The translations under genes were made by a program, and so were the position numbers. 9,300 nt of DNA from CAYMRB01 sp964392615 (GTDB lineage: Bacteria > Planctomycetota > UBA8108): the NCBI GenBank assembly GCA_964392615.1, contig CAYMRB010000405.1:1-9300 (forward strand), in the 5' to 3' direction. Below the pieces are notes generated by a model that was not told where the DNA came from, ran no database searches, and saw nothing but the letters and a program-made list of their open reading frames with translations. Within the stretch, counting starts at the first letter, position 1; every line of letters begins with the position of its first letter. Positions 1 through 8,700 of this stretch are shown in pieces.

Positions 1-1
1 C

Positions 2-2326
2 GACGCGGGCGCCTCTCATGCCGGCGGTCGGACGCGCGTGGTCTCGATCGCCGGTCGTCGCAATCGACTTCCCGATCCGCTGCGCGTCGCGTCCACGGCC
101 GACTCGGACCGATCCCGGCAGATGCTCGTCAGCCCGCGGGCGGCGACCGTCTTCTCGCTCGCATCGCTGCCGGGCTTCCGTCTGCGCGTCGAGGCCGGCG
201 CGGCGACGTTCCCCGACGGCGGTCACGAGGGCTTGCTGCGCGTGTCGAAGCCGAACGCTCGAGGCTGGCCACAGCCCGTGCCGGACGATATCGACGCGCT
301 GGTCGCGGTCGCGATCTCGCCTCCCGGCGTGCGCTTCGATCCGCCCGCCACGCTCGTCCTGCCGTCGTCCGACGGTGCGGGAGAAGGCGCGCTCGTCCCG
401 CTCTACGCCACCGATCCGTCGAGCGGCGACTATCGCGATGCGGGTGTCGGCGCGGTTTCGGAGAACGACGCGGTGCGGAGCCTCTCGGGGCTCGGCGTGC
501 GTCGTTCGGGCATGCACCTCTTCGCGGCTCCCGGGCCGCGCGGCGGACCGACCGGAGTCGTGACCGGCAGCATCGCGGCGAGTCTGCCCCAGGTCTTGCA
601 GTCGCCGCAGCGCGCTGCGAGCTCCGTCGTCGGCATCGGCGTCCTCGCGCACTCGGGCGAGTTCTTCCTCGAGGCGGTCGACCTCGAGCTTCGCGGACGC
701 GGCGCGCTGAAGTACGAGCTGCGCCGACGTTACGAGAGTCGCCACGGCTTCCGCGGGGCGCTCGGCTGGGGCTGGCAGCACGAGTACGCCGATCGTCGGC
801 TGACGCGTGCGCCGGGATCGCTGAACGTCGTGCGCTCGGACGGTCGCGGCGCGTTCGACGAGTACTTTCACGACGCGGGCTCGGGCGGTTTCGACGACGA
901 CGCGTGGATCGCGCCGATCGGCATCTTCTCGCGTCTCTTCACCGACGCGGACGGCTTCTTCGTCGAGCGCCTGGCTGACGGGACGCGCTATCGGTACTTC
1001 CCGTTTGGCGCCGGCGAGCGATCGGGGCAGCTCGAGTCGATCCGCGATCGCAGCGGCAACGCGCTGCGCATGGACGTCGCTCTGGACGGCCGACTGGACG
1101 CGGTGATCGATCCGCTCGGCCGCCGCTTCGAGTACGCGTGGGACGGCGACGGCCGCATCGCGACGGTCACGGGTCCCGCGGGGCGGCAGGTGCGCTTCGA
1201 GTACGACGCGCGCGGCGATCTCGTCGCGGTGACCGGACCGGCGGTGGTCGGCACGCCGAACGGCAACGACTTCCCCGACGGCAAGCGCACCGAGTACGAG
1301 TACAGCACGGGGTCCGACGACGCTCGCCTCGACCACAACCTGCTGCGCTGGATCGAGCCGCGTGAGGTTGCCGCCGGCACGCGTCGACCGCGTCTCGTGA
1401 ACCTGTATCAGGAGGACACGGGTGCGACGGATGTCGATCGCGTCGTGCGGCAGGAAGTCGGCGGCACGAACGACACCGGCGTCGCCGCGGGCGGCACCTA
1501 CTCGTTCGAGTACGTCGATCGCGTCGGCGGACGGTTCGCAGCGGACCTTACCGACATCGACGAGCTCGTCCTCTGGCTCGGACGCGAGGTCGTCACGACG
1601 CGCGTCGTCGACCCTCGCGGCGTCCTGACCGAGGTGACCTCGAGCGGCGCCGGCCTGCCGCTCGCCGTGCGCGTGCACACCGTCGACGACGACCGTCCGC
1701 GCGCGACGGACTCGCTGCGACCGCCGCCCGGCGTCAAGCCGCCGTGGTACGACACGCGCTACGCCTGGAGCCTCGACGGTTTGCTGACCGAAGTGCGCCA
1801 CCCGCGCGGCAACCGGGTCGTGTACGAGTACGACGACGACGCGCTCTTGCGGCATTCGCGTGCGAACTGCGTCGTCGAGACACGCTATCCGGCGGCTGTG
1901 GACGACGCGAGCGCGGTCGTCGCCGAGGTCATCGAGCGCGTCTTCGATCCGCTCTTCGCGGAAGTCGTCCGCGAGAGCACCCGGCCGCTCGACGATGCCC
2001 CGGACCCGCGCTACGAGCGCCGGCGTTACCTCGATTACCAGGAGGCCGTCGGTATCGAGCCGCTCGCCGTCGCCGCGGGCGTCGATCCCGCCGATCTTCT
2101 CGACGAGATGGAGCGCGGCGGCATCGAGTTCGGCCTCGGCGATCTCAACGGCGACGGCATGACGGCCGATCGCCGCGGTCTCGTCGTGCGCGAGGTGCTC
2201 CCCGCGCTCGCGATCGACGGCGAGCCGGACGACGCTCCGCGCCCGGTGCGCACGATGGCGTTCGATGCGTACGGCCAGGTTATCGCGCGGAGCGACGCGT
2301 CCGGCGTCCTCACGCGGTTCGTGTAG
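2..2326 (+). CDS. RHS/YD-repeat protein, N-terminal half; 5' partial, ends at in-frame TAG
   Basis: This is the front part of a large secreted RHS-family protein. The frame is open to the left edge. The first in-window start codon is GTG at 38, but sequence before it is in frame without a stop and no signal peptide follows it, so the true start is probably upstream. Counting from the GTG: residues about 10-195 form a beta-rich region of the type that precedes RHS shells in giant exported proteins (PPG.RFDPPATLVLP around residue 100). Residues about 200-285 resemble the DUF6531 RHS entry domain (HSGEFF, then LELRGRG, then RRYESR and LGWGWQHEY). Degenerate YD repeats follow, for example FEYAWDGDGRIATVTG and FEYDARGDLVAVTG near 363-400 and VYEYDDDALLRHS near 595. 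An EF-hand/dockerin-like loop, DLNGDGMTADRR, lies at 2141-2176. The frame ends at RFV-TAG, where YD-type coding sense continues uninterrupted beyond the stop. RHS identity is secure from the motifs; the biological role is unknown. Confidence 0.85.
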   Translation, partial: DAGASHAGGRTRVVSIAGRRNRLPDPLRVASTADSDRSRQMLVSPRAATVFSLASLPGFRLRVEAGAATFPDGGHEGLLRVSKPNARGWPQPVPDDIDALVAVAISPPGVRFDPPATLVLPSSDGAGEGALVPLYATDPSSGDYRDAGVGAVSENDAVRSLSGLGVRRSGMHLFAAPGPRGGPTGVVTGSIAASLPQVLQSPQRAASSVVGIGVLAHSGEFFLEAVDLELRGRGALKYELRRRYESRHGFRGALGWGWQHEYADRRLTRAPGSLNVVRSDGRGAFDEYFHDAGSGGFDDDAWIAPIGIFSRLFTDADGFFVERLADGTRYRYFPFGAGERSGQLESIRDRSGNALRMDVALDGRLDAVIDPLGRRFEYAWDGDGRIATVTGPAGRQVRFEYDARGDLVAVTGPAVVGTPNGNDFPDGKRTEYEYSTGSDDARLDHNLLRWIEPREVAAGTRRPRLVNLYQEDTGATDVDRVVRQEVGGTNDTGVAAGGTYSFEYVDRVGGRFAADLTDIDELVLWLGREVVTTRVVDPRGVLTEVTSSGAGLPLAVRVHTVDDDRPRATDSLRPPPGVKPPWYDTRYAWSLDGLLTEVRHPRGNRVVYEYDDDALLRHSRANCVVETRYPAAVDDASAVVAEVIERVFDPLFAEVVRESTRPLDDAPDPRYERRRYLDYQEAVGIEPLAVAAGVDPADLLDEMERGGIEFGLGDLNGDGMTADRRGLVVREVLPALAIDGEPDDAPRPVRTMAFDAYGQVIARSDASGVLTRFV

Positions 2327-2569
2327 TGGCCGGAGACGGCCCCGAAGAGCGACGGCACGGCGCGATCCGAGCCCGATCTCGACGCGCGGACCGGCGGCTA
2401 CCTGCATCGGACGATCGTCGATCCGGAAGGTCGCGATGGTTCCGAGCCGCTGCGCCTGACGACGTCGTACGTCTACGACGCATACGGCAACGTCGCACGG
2501 CGCACCGACCCGAACGGCAATCGCGGCTTCCTCGTTCACAACGCTCTCGGTCAGCTCGTTCAGGAGAGC
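2324..2569 (+). other. In-frame TAG and untranslated-but-coding link between the two RHS halves
   Basis: The TAG at 2324-2326 is the only stop in the frame that runs from 2 to 5605. Reading straight through it gives RFV-stop-WPETAPKSDG, then GGYLHRTIVDPEGRDG, then LTTSYVYDAYGNVARRTDPN and FLVHNALGQLVQESLP. This is normal YD-repeat sequence with the same codon bias as its flanks. A tyrosine (TAC or TAT) at this position would fit the aromatic RFVYWPE context, one base away from TAG. The first conventional start after the stop is TTG at 2570. It is preceded by AGGAG at 2562-2566 but with only 3 bases of spacing, so efficient reinitiation is doubtful. The segment therefore belongs to the ancestral gene and is not an intergenic region. 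Whether the stop is real, a read error or suppressed cannot be decided from sequence. Confidence 0.85.
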
Positions 2570-5500
2570 TTGCCGCCGCCGCTGCGCTATCGGAGGCGCT
2601 ACGAGTGGGACGCCGACGATCACCTCGTCGGCATCGGCGTCGAGAACGTGCGACAGAACGACGGCGGCACGCACGTGCTCCAAGTCGACAACCTCTTCAT
2701 CGATTCGCGCTTCGAGTACGACCTCCTCGGGCGTCGCGTGACGGAGACGCGCGAGGTCTCCGGCGGCGAGGTCGGTCCGGCGCGCAGCGTCACGACCGGC
2801 TATCGGCACGACGCGGCCGGACGTCGCGTGCGCGTCATCCGGTCGGTCGACGGCGCCGACGAGACGTGGCGCTACGACGAGCGCGGCCTCCTGATCGCGC
2901 ACACGCGCGGCGCCGACAGCGAGAGCCCCGCGACGGTCGAGTGGTTTCACGACGCGGGCGGCGAGGTCGTGCTCGAGGTGGCGGCGGACGACTCCGACGG
3001 CGACGGCGAGCGCGAGGTCACCGAGCACCGCTACGACGGCCATAGACGACGCATCGCGACAATCGACGCGGCCGGCGGCGTCCGCACGTTCGAGCGCGAC
3101 GAGCGCGGGCGAGTCGTCGCGGAGTCCGTGCTCGGCTCGTCAGGCGGCCCGACGCCGTGGGACGGGAGCGGCAACGTCTTGCTCGCGCGCTCCGCGCATC
3201 GTCACGATGCCCTCGGGCGGATGCGCGAGGTTCGCCGCATGCTGTTCGGGGCGGGAGACGGCGGCGAGCCGCGCGCGCTCGTCGAGCGCACCGACCGCGA
3301 CGGCGAGGGGCGCGTCTCGATGCGTCGCCTCGCCGATGGGCGCGAGGTTACGTACGAGCGCGATGCCGCCGGGCGCGTCGTCGTGGAACGCGACACCGCA
3401 GGAACGAGCGTCGCGCTGCGTCTCGATGCGAACGGCAACGTGCTGCGGCGGACGCGGAGCACGGTTTCCGAAGAGATCGTCGATCCTACGGTGACCGACG
3501 ACCCGGACTACGACGACGCCGGCCGCCTCGTGCGCGTCGAGCGCGACGTGTACGCGTGGGATGCCCTCGATCGCCTCATCGTCCACGTTGACAACGCCGG
3601 CGGCACTTGGCGACGTCGCTACGATAGCCGGGGCCACACGGTGCTGTGGTCGGATTCGACCGCGTCGGCAATCGGCGCCGCGGCCGAGCCCGACCTCGCC
3701 GCGGTCATGGATCTCCTGTCGGACCGTCAGCGCTCGAACGTCAACGGGCACGGCAATCGCGTCCGCAGCGTCTACGACAACCTCGGGCGCGCCGTCGAGG
3801 TCACGCACGAGCTGCGCCGCGACGGCACGGGCGACAGCTCCATCGAGACGACGAACGCGTTCAACCTCGACGGCCTGATCACCGAGACGTTCGAGTGGGA
3901 CGACGCCGACCGGCTCGTCGCGTGGCAGAACGACAACCGTCGCCGGACGGTCCTCGAGTGGGACCCGCTCGGTGTGCCGCGGCGCAAGACCTGGCCCGAC
4001 GGCGTCGCGGCGACGTGGGACTGCGACCGCAACGGCCGTCCTGTGCGCAGCGTCGGTCGCGACGGCACGGTCGTGACGCAGGAGTTCGACGCGCTCGGCC
4101 GCGTCACGACTCGCACCGCGGAACCGCCGGAGGGCTCCGATCTCGTCGCTGTGGCGCAGAGCTTCGAGTACGACGGCTTGTCGCGAGTGACGTTCAGCGT
4201 CGACACAGCGCACGACGGTACCGATCGCATCGTCGATCGGCGTTACGACTCGCTCGGTCGACTCGTCGAGGAGTGGCAGGGGCCGTATCGTTTCGTTTTG
4301 AGCTACGACGACGCCGGACGCATGGTCGAACGACGCTATCCCGATGGCAGCCGCTACGTCGTCGAGCGCGGCGTCGGAGGCGGGGCGTTGGCGCTCATCG
4401 ACGAAAGCGGCATCGTGCTGGCCGAACACCTGCGACTGCGTCGCGTGCTCGGGGGCGTTTCCCGTGCAGGCTCGGATGATCTCCTGGAGCGCCGCGTGCT
4501 CGGCGGCACGACCGAAAGCTCGCTCGAGCTCGACGTCGACGGCATCCTGCGCGATGCCGGACACGACGCGCTGGGCCGTGCGACACGCCGGGTCTGGACG
4601 AACGACGCGGGCGAGCTCGTTCTCGGTTACGACTGGGGGCTCGACGAGCGCGGCCGCAGGCTCTGGGAGCGCGAGCTCCACCGCAGCGGGCACGGTACAG
4701 CGTGGCGCTACGACTCGGTCTACGACAACCGGCTGTACCTGCCGGACCTGTTCGACCCGCGCGTCGTGCCGGCCGATCCGCTCTCGTTCCGGGAGTACTA
4801 CCGCGACGGCGCGCGCAATTGGCGGCAGGTGAACATCGACTTCAGGCGAACGTTCTGGGAGGTCGACACGATCGACCGCTTCACGGCCGCCGGTGACCGG
4901 ACGCCGCGGCACGACGAGCGCGGCAACACGACGGCGTTCGACGGCGATAGGTATACCTTCGATGCGCTCGACCGGCTCGTGAAGGTCGAGCGTCGCGGTC
5001 GAGTCGTCGCGCATTACCGCTACGACGCGTTCGGCGCCGAGAATCCATGGCGTTTCAACGCGCGCGGTCGACGCGTGGTCGGCGACGTCCTCGAGCCGGC
5101 TCCCGGGCAGAGGGCAGGCATCGCGCATGCGTTGTGGATCGGCACGAGCCCCGCCGAGGAGCGCGCCGAGGATGGCACGTTGTTGCGGCGCTGGGTCGAC
5201 GGCGAGGACGACGAGATCGAGCTCCTGCTCGATCGCGGCGAGGGTGGCGCGCTCGAGCGGCTCTTCGTGATCGCGGATCGCGAGGGATCGACCGTCGGCG
5301 TCGCGACCGATCGCGGCGAGATCGCCATGACGGTGCGCTATGGTCCGCGCGGCGAGCCGACATTCCTGCTTCGGGATACGCCGCGGGTGACGCCGCCCGT
5401 GGAGGTCGGCATGCTCTGGCGCGGCGATCCTTTCGACCGTGAGTCGGGCCTGCGCCGTTTCGGCGCGCGCCACTACCATCCGGCGCTCGGGCGCTTCCTG

Positions 5501-5608
5501 ACGCCGTGTGCGGACATTCTGCCGCGCGGTGCCGGCGACCTGAACGACTACATCTCGCCGAGTGCGTTTCCGACATCTCCTTCGCGCGGGAAGGAGGTCG
5601 TGCGATGA
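2570..5608 (+). CDS. RHS/YD-repeat protein, C-terminal half with RHS core and no toxin tip
   Basis: This is the rear part of the same RHS shell protein, in the same frame as the upstream half. The TTG start is formal, because the coding frame extends back to the TAG at 2324. About 25 YD-type units run through it, such as FEYDLLGRRVTETRE, YRHDAAGRRVRVIRS, WRYDERGLLIAHTRG, RRYDSLGRLVEEW and LSYDDAGRMVERRYPDGS. In known RHS proteins such repeats build a spiralling beta-sheet cage. Residues about 805-980 are the RHS-associated core: YRYDAFGAENPWRF, then VRYGPRGEPTFLL, then ESGLRRFGARHYHPALGRFLTP ending at residue 979. Only 33 residues follow, ending RGKEVVR, with no toxin-sized domain. A normal core continues with D-P, N-x-Y-x-Y and a DPxG motif; here it reads CADILPRGAGDLNDYISPS. 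A TSP3-like acidic stretch, DDSDGDGERE, lies near 2990-3020. The stop overlaps the next start (ATGA). The RHS call is firm; the protein may be non-functional if the TAG is real. Confidence 0.85.
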   Translation: MPPPLRYRRRYEWDADDHLVGIGVENVRQNDGGTHVLQVDNLFIDSRFEYDLLGRRVTETREVSGGEVGPARSVTTGYRHDAAGRRVRVIRSVDGADETWRYDERGLLIAHTRGADSESPATVEWFHDAGGEVVLEVAADDSDGDGEREVTEHRYDGHRRRIATIDAAGGVRTFERDERGRVVAESVLGSSGGPTPWDGSGNVLLARSAHRHDALGRMREVRRMLFGAGDGGEPRALVERTDRDGEGRVSMRRLADGREVTYERDAAGRVVVERDTAGTSVALRLDANGNVLRRTRSTVSEEIVDPTVTDDPDYDDAGRLVRVERDVYAWDALDRLIVHVDNAGGTWRRRYDSRGHTVLWSDSTASAIGAAAEPDLAAVMDLLSDRQRSNVNGHGNRVRSVYDNLGRAVEVTHELRRDGTGDSSIETTNAFNLDGLITETFEWDDADRLVAWQNDNRRRTVLEWDPLGVPRRKTWPDGVAATWDCDRNGRPVRSVGRDGTVVTQEFDALGRVTTRTAEPPEGSDLVAVAQSFEYDGLSRVTFSVDTAHDGTDRIVDRRYDSLGRLVEEWQGPYRFVLSYDDAGRMVERRYPDGSRYVVERGVGGGALALIDESGIVLAEHLRLRRVLGGVSRAGSDDLLERRVLGGTTESSLELDVDGILRDAGHDALGRATRRVWTNDAGELVLGYDWGLDERGRRLWERELHRSGHGTAWRYDSVYDNRLYLPDLFDPRVVPADPLSFREYYRDGARNWRQVNIDFRRTFWEVDTIDRFTAAGDRTPRHDERGNTTAFDGDRYTFDALDRLVKVERRGRVVAHYRYDAFGAENPWRFNARGRRVVGDVLEPAPGQRAGIAHALWIGTSPAEERAEDGTLLRRWVDGEDDEIELLLDRGEGGALERLFVIADREGSTVGVATDRGEIAMTVRYGPRGEPTFLLRDTPRVTPPVEVGMLWRGDPFDRESGLRRFGARHYHPALGRFLTPCADILPRGAGDLNDYISPSAFPTSPSRGKEVVR
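5591..5597 (+). promoter_or_regulatory. Shine-Dalgarno AAGGAGG for the TSP3 protein gene
   Basis: AAGGAGG ends 7 bases before ATG at 5605, which is ideal spacing. It lies inside the last codons of the RHS gene (G-K-E-V-V-R), and the ATG overlaps the RHS stop as ATGA. This fixes the start of the downstream gene and points to translational coupling. It also implies that ribosomes must reach or enter here even though the RHS frame has a nonsense codon far upstream. Confidence 0.9.
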
Positions 5609-5712
5609 CGGTTTCACGACGGCGCCGGATCATCATCGTTCTTCGCTTCGTGGCCGCGGCGGCGATCGGCATCGCGGGGTGTTTCGCCGCTCCTTGCCTC
5701 GTCGACGCGCGC
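5605..5712 (+). other. Signal peptide, possibly lipoprotein type
   Basis: Residues 1-36 of the TSP3 protein show an arginine-rich n-region (R5-R8) and a hydrophobic core with one internal Arg14. The sequence I-A-G-C with Cys26 at 5680-5682 fits a relaxed lipobox for signal peptidase II. The alternative is signal peptidase I cleavage after the V-D-A at residues 34-36. Either way the protein is predicted to leave the cytoplasm. The choice decides whether it is membrane-anchored at its N-terminus. Confidence 0.7.
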
Positions 5713-8700
5713 GACGCCGATCCGATCGCGGCGCTGCGATCCGGTCGCGCGAGCTCGAGCGCCTGCCGGCAGGCATCGAAGCTCGGCGACGCGCGCGCCG
5801 AGGTTCGCGCCGCCGTGCGAGCGGCTGACGCGGTCGACGTCGCTCCGGACGGCCGCTTCCGCGCCGAGGGGCTGCCGCCGCGAATGCCTCTGCGCGTCGA
5901 GATCGTCCCATCGTGCGGCACTGGCGTCGATCCGGATGCCAACGAGCTGGCGCACAGCGACTCGTTCGAGCTGTCCGCGGCGAACGGCTTCGAGGCGATC
6001 GCGGATGTCTCGTCGGCTACGGACGATGTCATCTGGTCGCTGCGGCTGCGAGATATCGACGGTCGGGCGCTTCTCGGCGTGCCGGGCGTCGGCGGGAACG
6101 CGATGGTGGACGCGTCGGCGACGACCGTACGAGGAGGACATCTCGGCGAGCTGCTCGGCGGTCCGGCGATGGCCGCGATCCGGCTGTCGACGAGCGATGC
6201 GTCGATCGCGACCGTGTCGACCGACGGCGTCGTCAGAGGTCGTGCGGGCGGCATCGCGTGGGTGCGCGCCCACGGCGACGGGGACTGGACGCAAATCCTC
6301 GTCGAGGTCGCGGCGGACGTCGACACGGACGGCGACGGCATGCCGGATCGCTTCGAAATCGACCACGGCCTCGATCCGCACCGCGACGACACCATGGAGG
6401 ACGCGGACCTCGACGGTCTGACGAACGGCGACGAGTTTGCTCTCGGCACGCGACCGGACCGCTCCGATACCGACGGCGATGGCCTGTCGGACGGCGCGGA
6501 GGTCGCGAGTTACGGCACCGATCCGCGCGCGGTCGACACGGACGGCGACGGCGTCGACGACGCGATCGAGATCGCAGCCGCGAGCGATCCGCTCGACCCG
6601 AACGAGACGCCGGGCGACGCCTTCGATCCGCGTCACCGCGCGCAGCGTCCGTTGGCCGCATCGCCGGCCACTCGACTCGGCGTCACGACGTCTGGCCGCG
6701 TCGTCGTCATCACGGCTGCGGGGGAGGTTCTGCTGTATCGCATCGACGAGCAGTTCTTCTCGATTCAGTTCCTGGACCGCATCGCCCTCGGCGGTGACCT
6801 CAACGCGATCGCGATCGACGGGACACAGGCGTGGATCGCGACCGGCTCCAGCGGCTTGCAGAGACTCGACTCCAGCGGCGATCGACTGGTCGCGCTCGCG
6901 CCGCTCGATGTCGACGCGCCTGTCCAGGACGTCGTCGTCCGAAGGGACCGGCTCTTCGCGGTGAGCGCCGCTGGCTTGACGGTGTTCGAGCGCGGCGCGA
7001 ACGGGTCGTTCGTCCGACGCGGTACGCTCGGCGTTGTCGGTGCGACGCGAGTCGCGATCAACGGAAGCCTCGCCGTGCTCGCTGTTCCGGCGACCCGCGA
7101 GCTCATCGCCGTCGACGTGATCGACGCCGCCATGCCGCGCGAGCTCGATCGTGTCGTGCTCGCCTCGAGCGACGCCCCGGTCGCCGACGTCGTTCTCGCG
7201 CATGGCGCCGCGTACGTGGCGCATGGCAGCGGCGGAATCGTCACGGTCGATACGACCGATCCGACGAGCCTCGCGGTCGTCGCCGACACGCTGGGCGAGC
7301 TGCCGGGTCAATCGTTCCGGAGCGTGTCGCTGCGCGGGCGCGAGCTCGCCGCGGCGCGGCCCGACGGCCTGGGGCGAGCGCGCGTCTTCCGACTCGAGGA
7401 CGATGGCGCGATCGCCCTGCGCGTCGATGCGCCGCTCGGGGTCGTTCGGCCCGTCGACCTCGAGCTGCGTCAGGATCTGCTCGTCGCGATCGACGCGGGC
7501 AATCTGAGCGTGGCTCGCGCGTTGCCGAGGGCCGACCGGGCGCAGGAGCCGCCGAGCGGCAGCCTTGCGGTCGCGGGCGATGTCGAGATCGTCACGCCGT
7601 CGAGCGCGCTTCACGTCAACGCGCTCGCGGTGGACGATGTACTGGTCGAGCGCGTGCTCTTCCGCGTCGATGGCAAGACGGTCATCGAGGACACGGTGGC
7701 GCCATACCGGTTCGGTCCGCGATTCGACGCGGCGCGTCCGCCGCCGTACGAGATCGAGCTGGAAGCGATCGGTGTCGATCTCGCTGGCAACGAGGGATTC
7801 CTCGGCGCGCGCACCGTGCGCGTCGATCCTGACCTCGACGGAGACGGCGTGCCGGATTCGCTCGATGCCGATCGCGACGGCGACGGCATCCGCGATCTCG
7901 AGGAGCGCTATCAGGCCGCTGACGGTCAGGTCTCGGATCCGGCGTCGCGCGACACGGACGGCGACGGCATCGACGACGGCGAGGAAGTCGTACCGGGCGC
8001 CGACGGGTTCGTCACCGACCCATCGAGCGTCGACACCGATGGCGACGGGCTGAGCGATCCATACGAGGTCGCGACCGCCAGGACCGACCCGACCGATCCC
8101 GACACGGACGGCGACGGCGTGTTCGACGGCGATGAAGACGGCGACGGCGACGGCCTGGTCGAGCGCGACGAGGCGCGTCTCGGAAGCGATCCGACGAACC
8201 CCGACACGGATGGCGATCTTCTCGCAGATGGCATCGAGGATCGACTCGGCCTCGATCCGACGCGACGCGATACGAACGGCGACGGACTCGACGACGCGAA
8301 CGAGGACACCGATGGCGACGCGCTGGCGAACCGCACCGAGATCGCGCTCGGCACGGATCCCGGGCGCCCGGACACGGACGGCGACGGCCTCGACGATGCG
8401 AGCGAGCTCGAGGCCGGCAGCAATCCTCGCGTCGCCACCGACTTCAGCGAGCTCGAGCTGACGTTCCGGCGCAGTCGGATCGTGCTCGACGGTCCGTTCC
8501 GCGTCGGCGGGCTCCATCTGATCGAGTCGACGCTGACGGTCAGCGCGCCGACGTTCGATCGGTCGACGGCCCTCGAGCTCGACGTCGCGGGGCGCTTGAC
8601 GATCGACGCGGCGAGTCGCATCGACGTCGCGGCGAGCGGACTGCGCGGTGGAGCGCCCGCCGACGGCGCGGGCACGGCGATCGAGGGCGCGACGCCGTCG

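Noticed and set aside
2324..2326. Pyrrolysine or other programmed recoding at the TAG
   Set aside because: I see no supporting RNA structure or conserved context, and a one-base change from a tyrosine codon explains it more simply. It is kept only as an alternative in the finding.
2562..2572. AGGAG followed by TTG as a dedicated restart site
   Set aside because: The spacing is only 3 bases, the start is TTG, and the preceding 243 bases are clearly YD-repeat coding sequence. A designed second gene start is not convincing.
1744..3045. 433-codon plus-strand frame spanning the TAG
   Set aside because: It is an out-of-frame, Arg/Ala-rich shadow with no domain signature. It does not explain the RHS motifs on either side of the stop, so it is not a frameshifted continuation.
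3140..5617. 825-codon open frame on the minus strand
   Set aside because: It is codon-aligned antisense to the RHS gene for the same reason. The plus-strand frame has clear YD-repeat and RHS-core motifs and the minus frame has none.
5055..6449. 464-codon minus-strand frame crossing the RHS/TSP3 junction
   Set aside because: It overlaps two well-supported plus-strand genes, has Ser/Arg/Pro-rich low-complexity sequence and no motif.
7831..8442. Regularly spaced short repeats that could suggest a CRISPR array
   Set aside because: The repeats are in frame, encode DTDGDG loops, are unevenly spaced and lie inside a coding sequence. They are TSP3 motifs.
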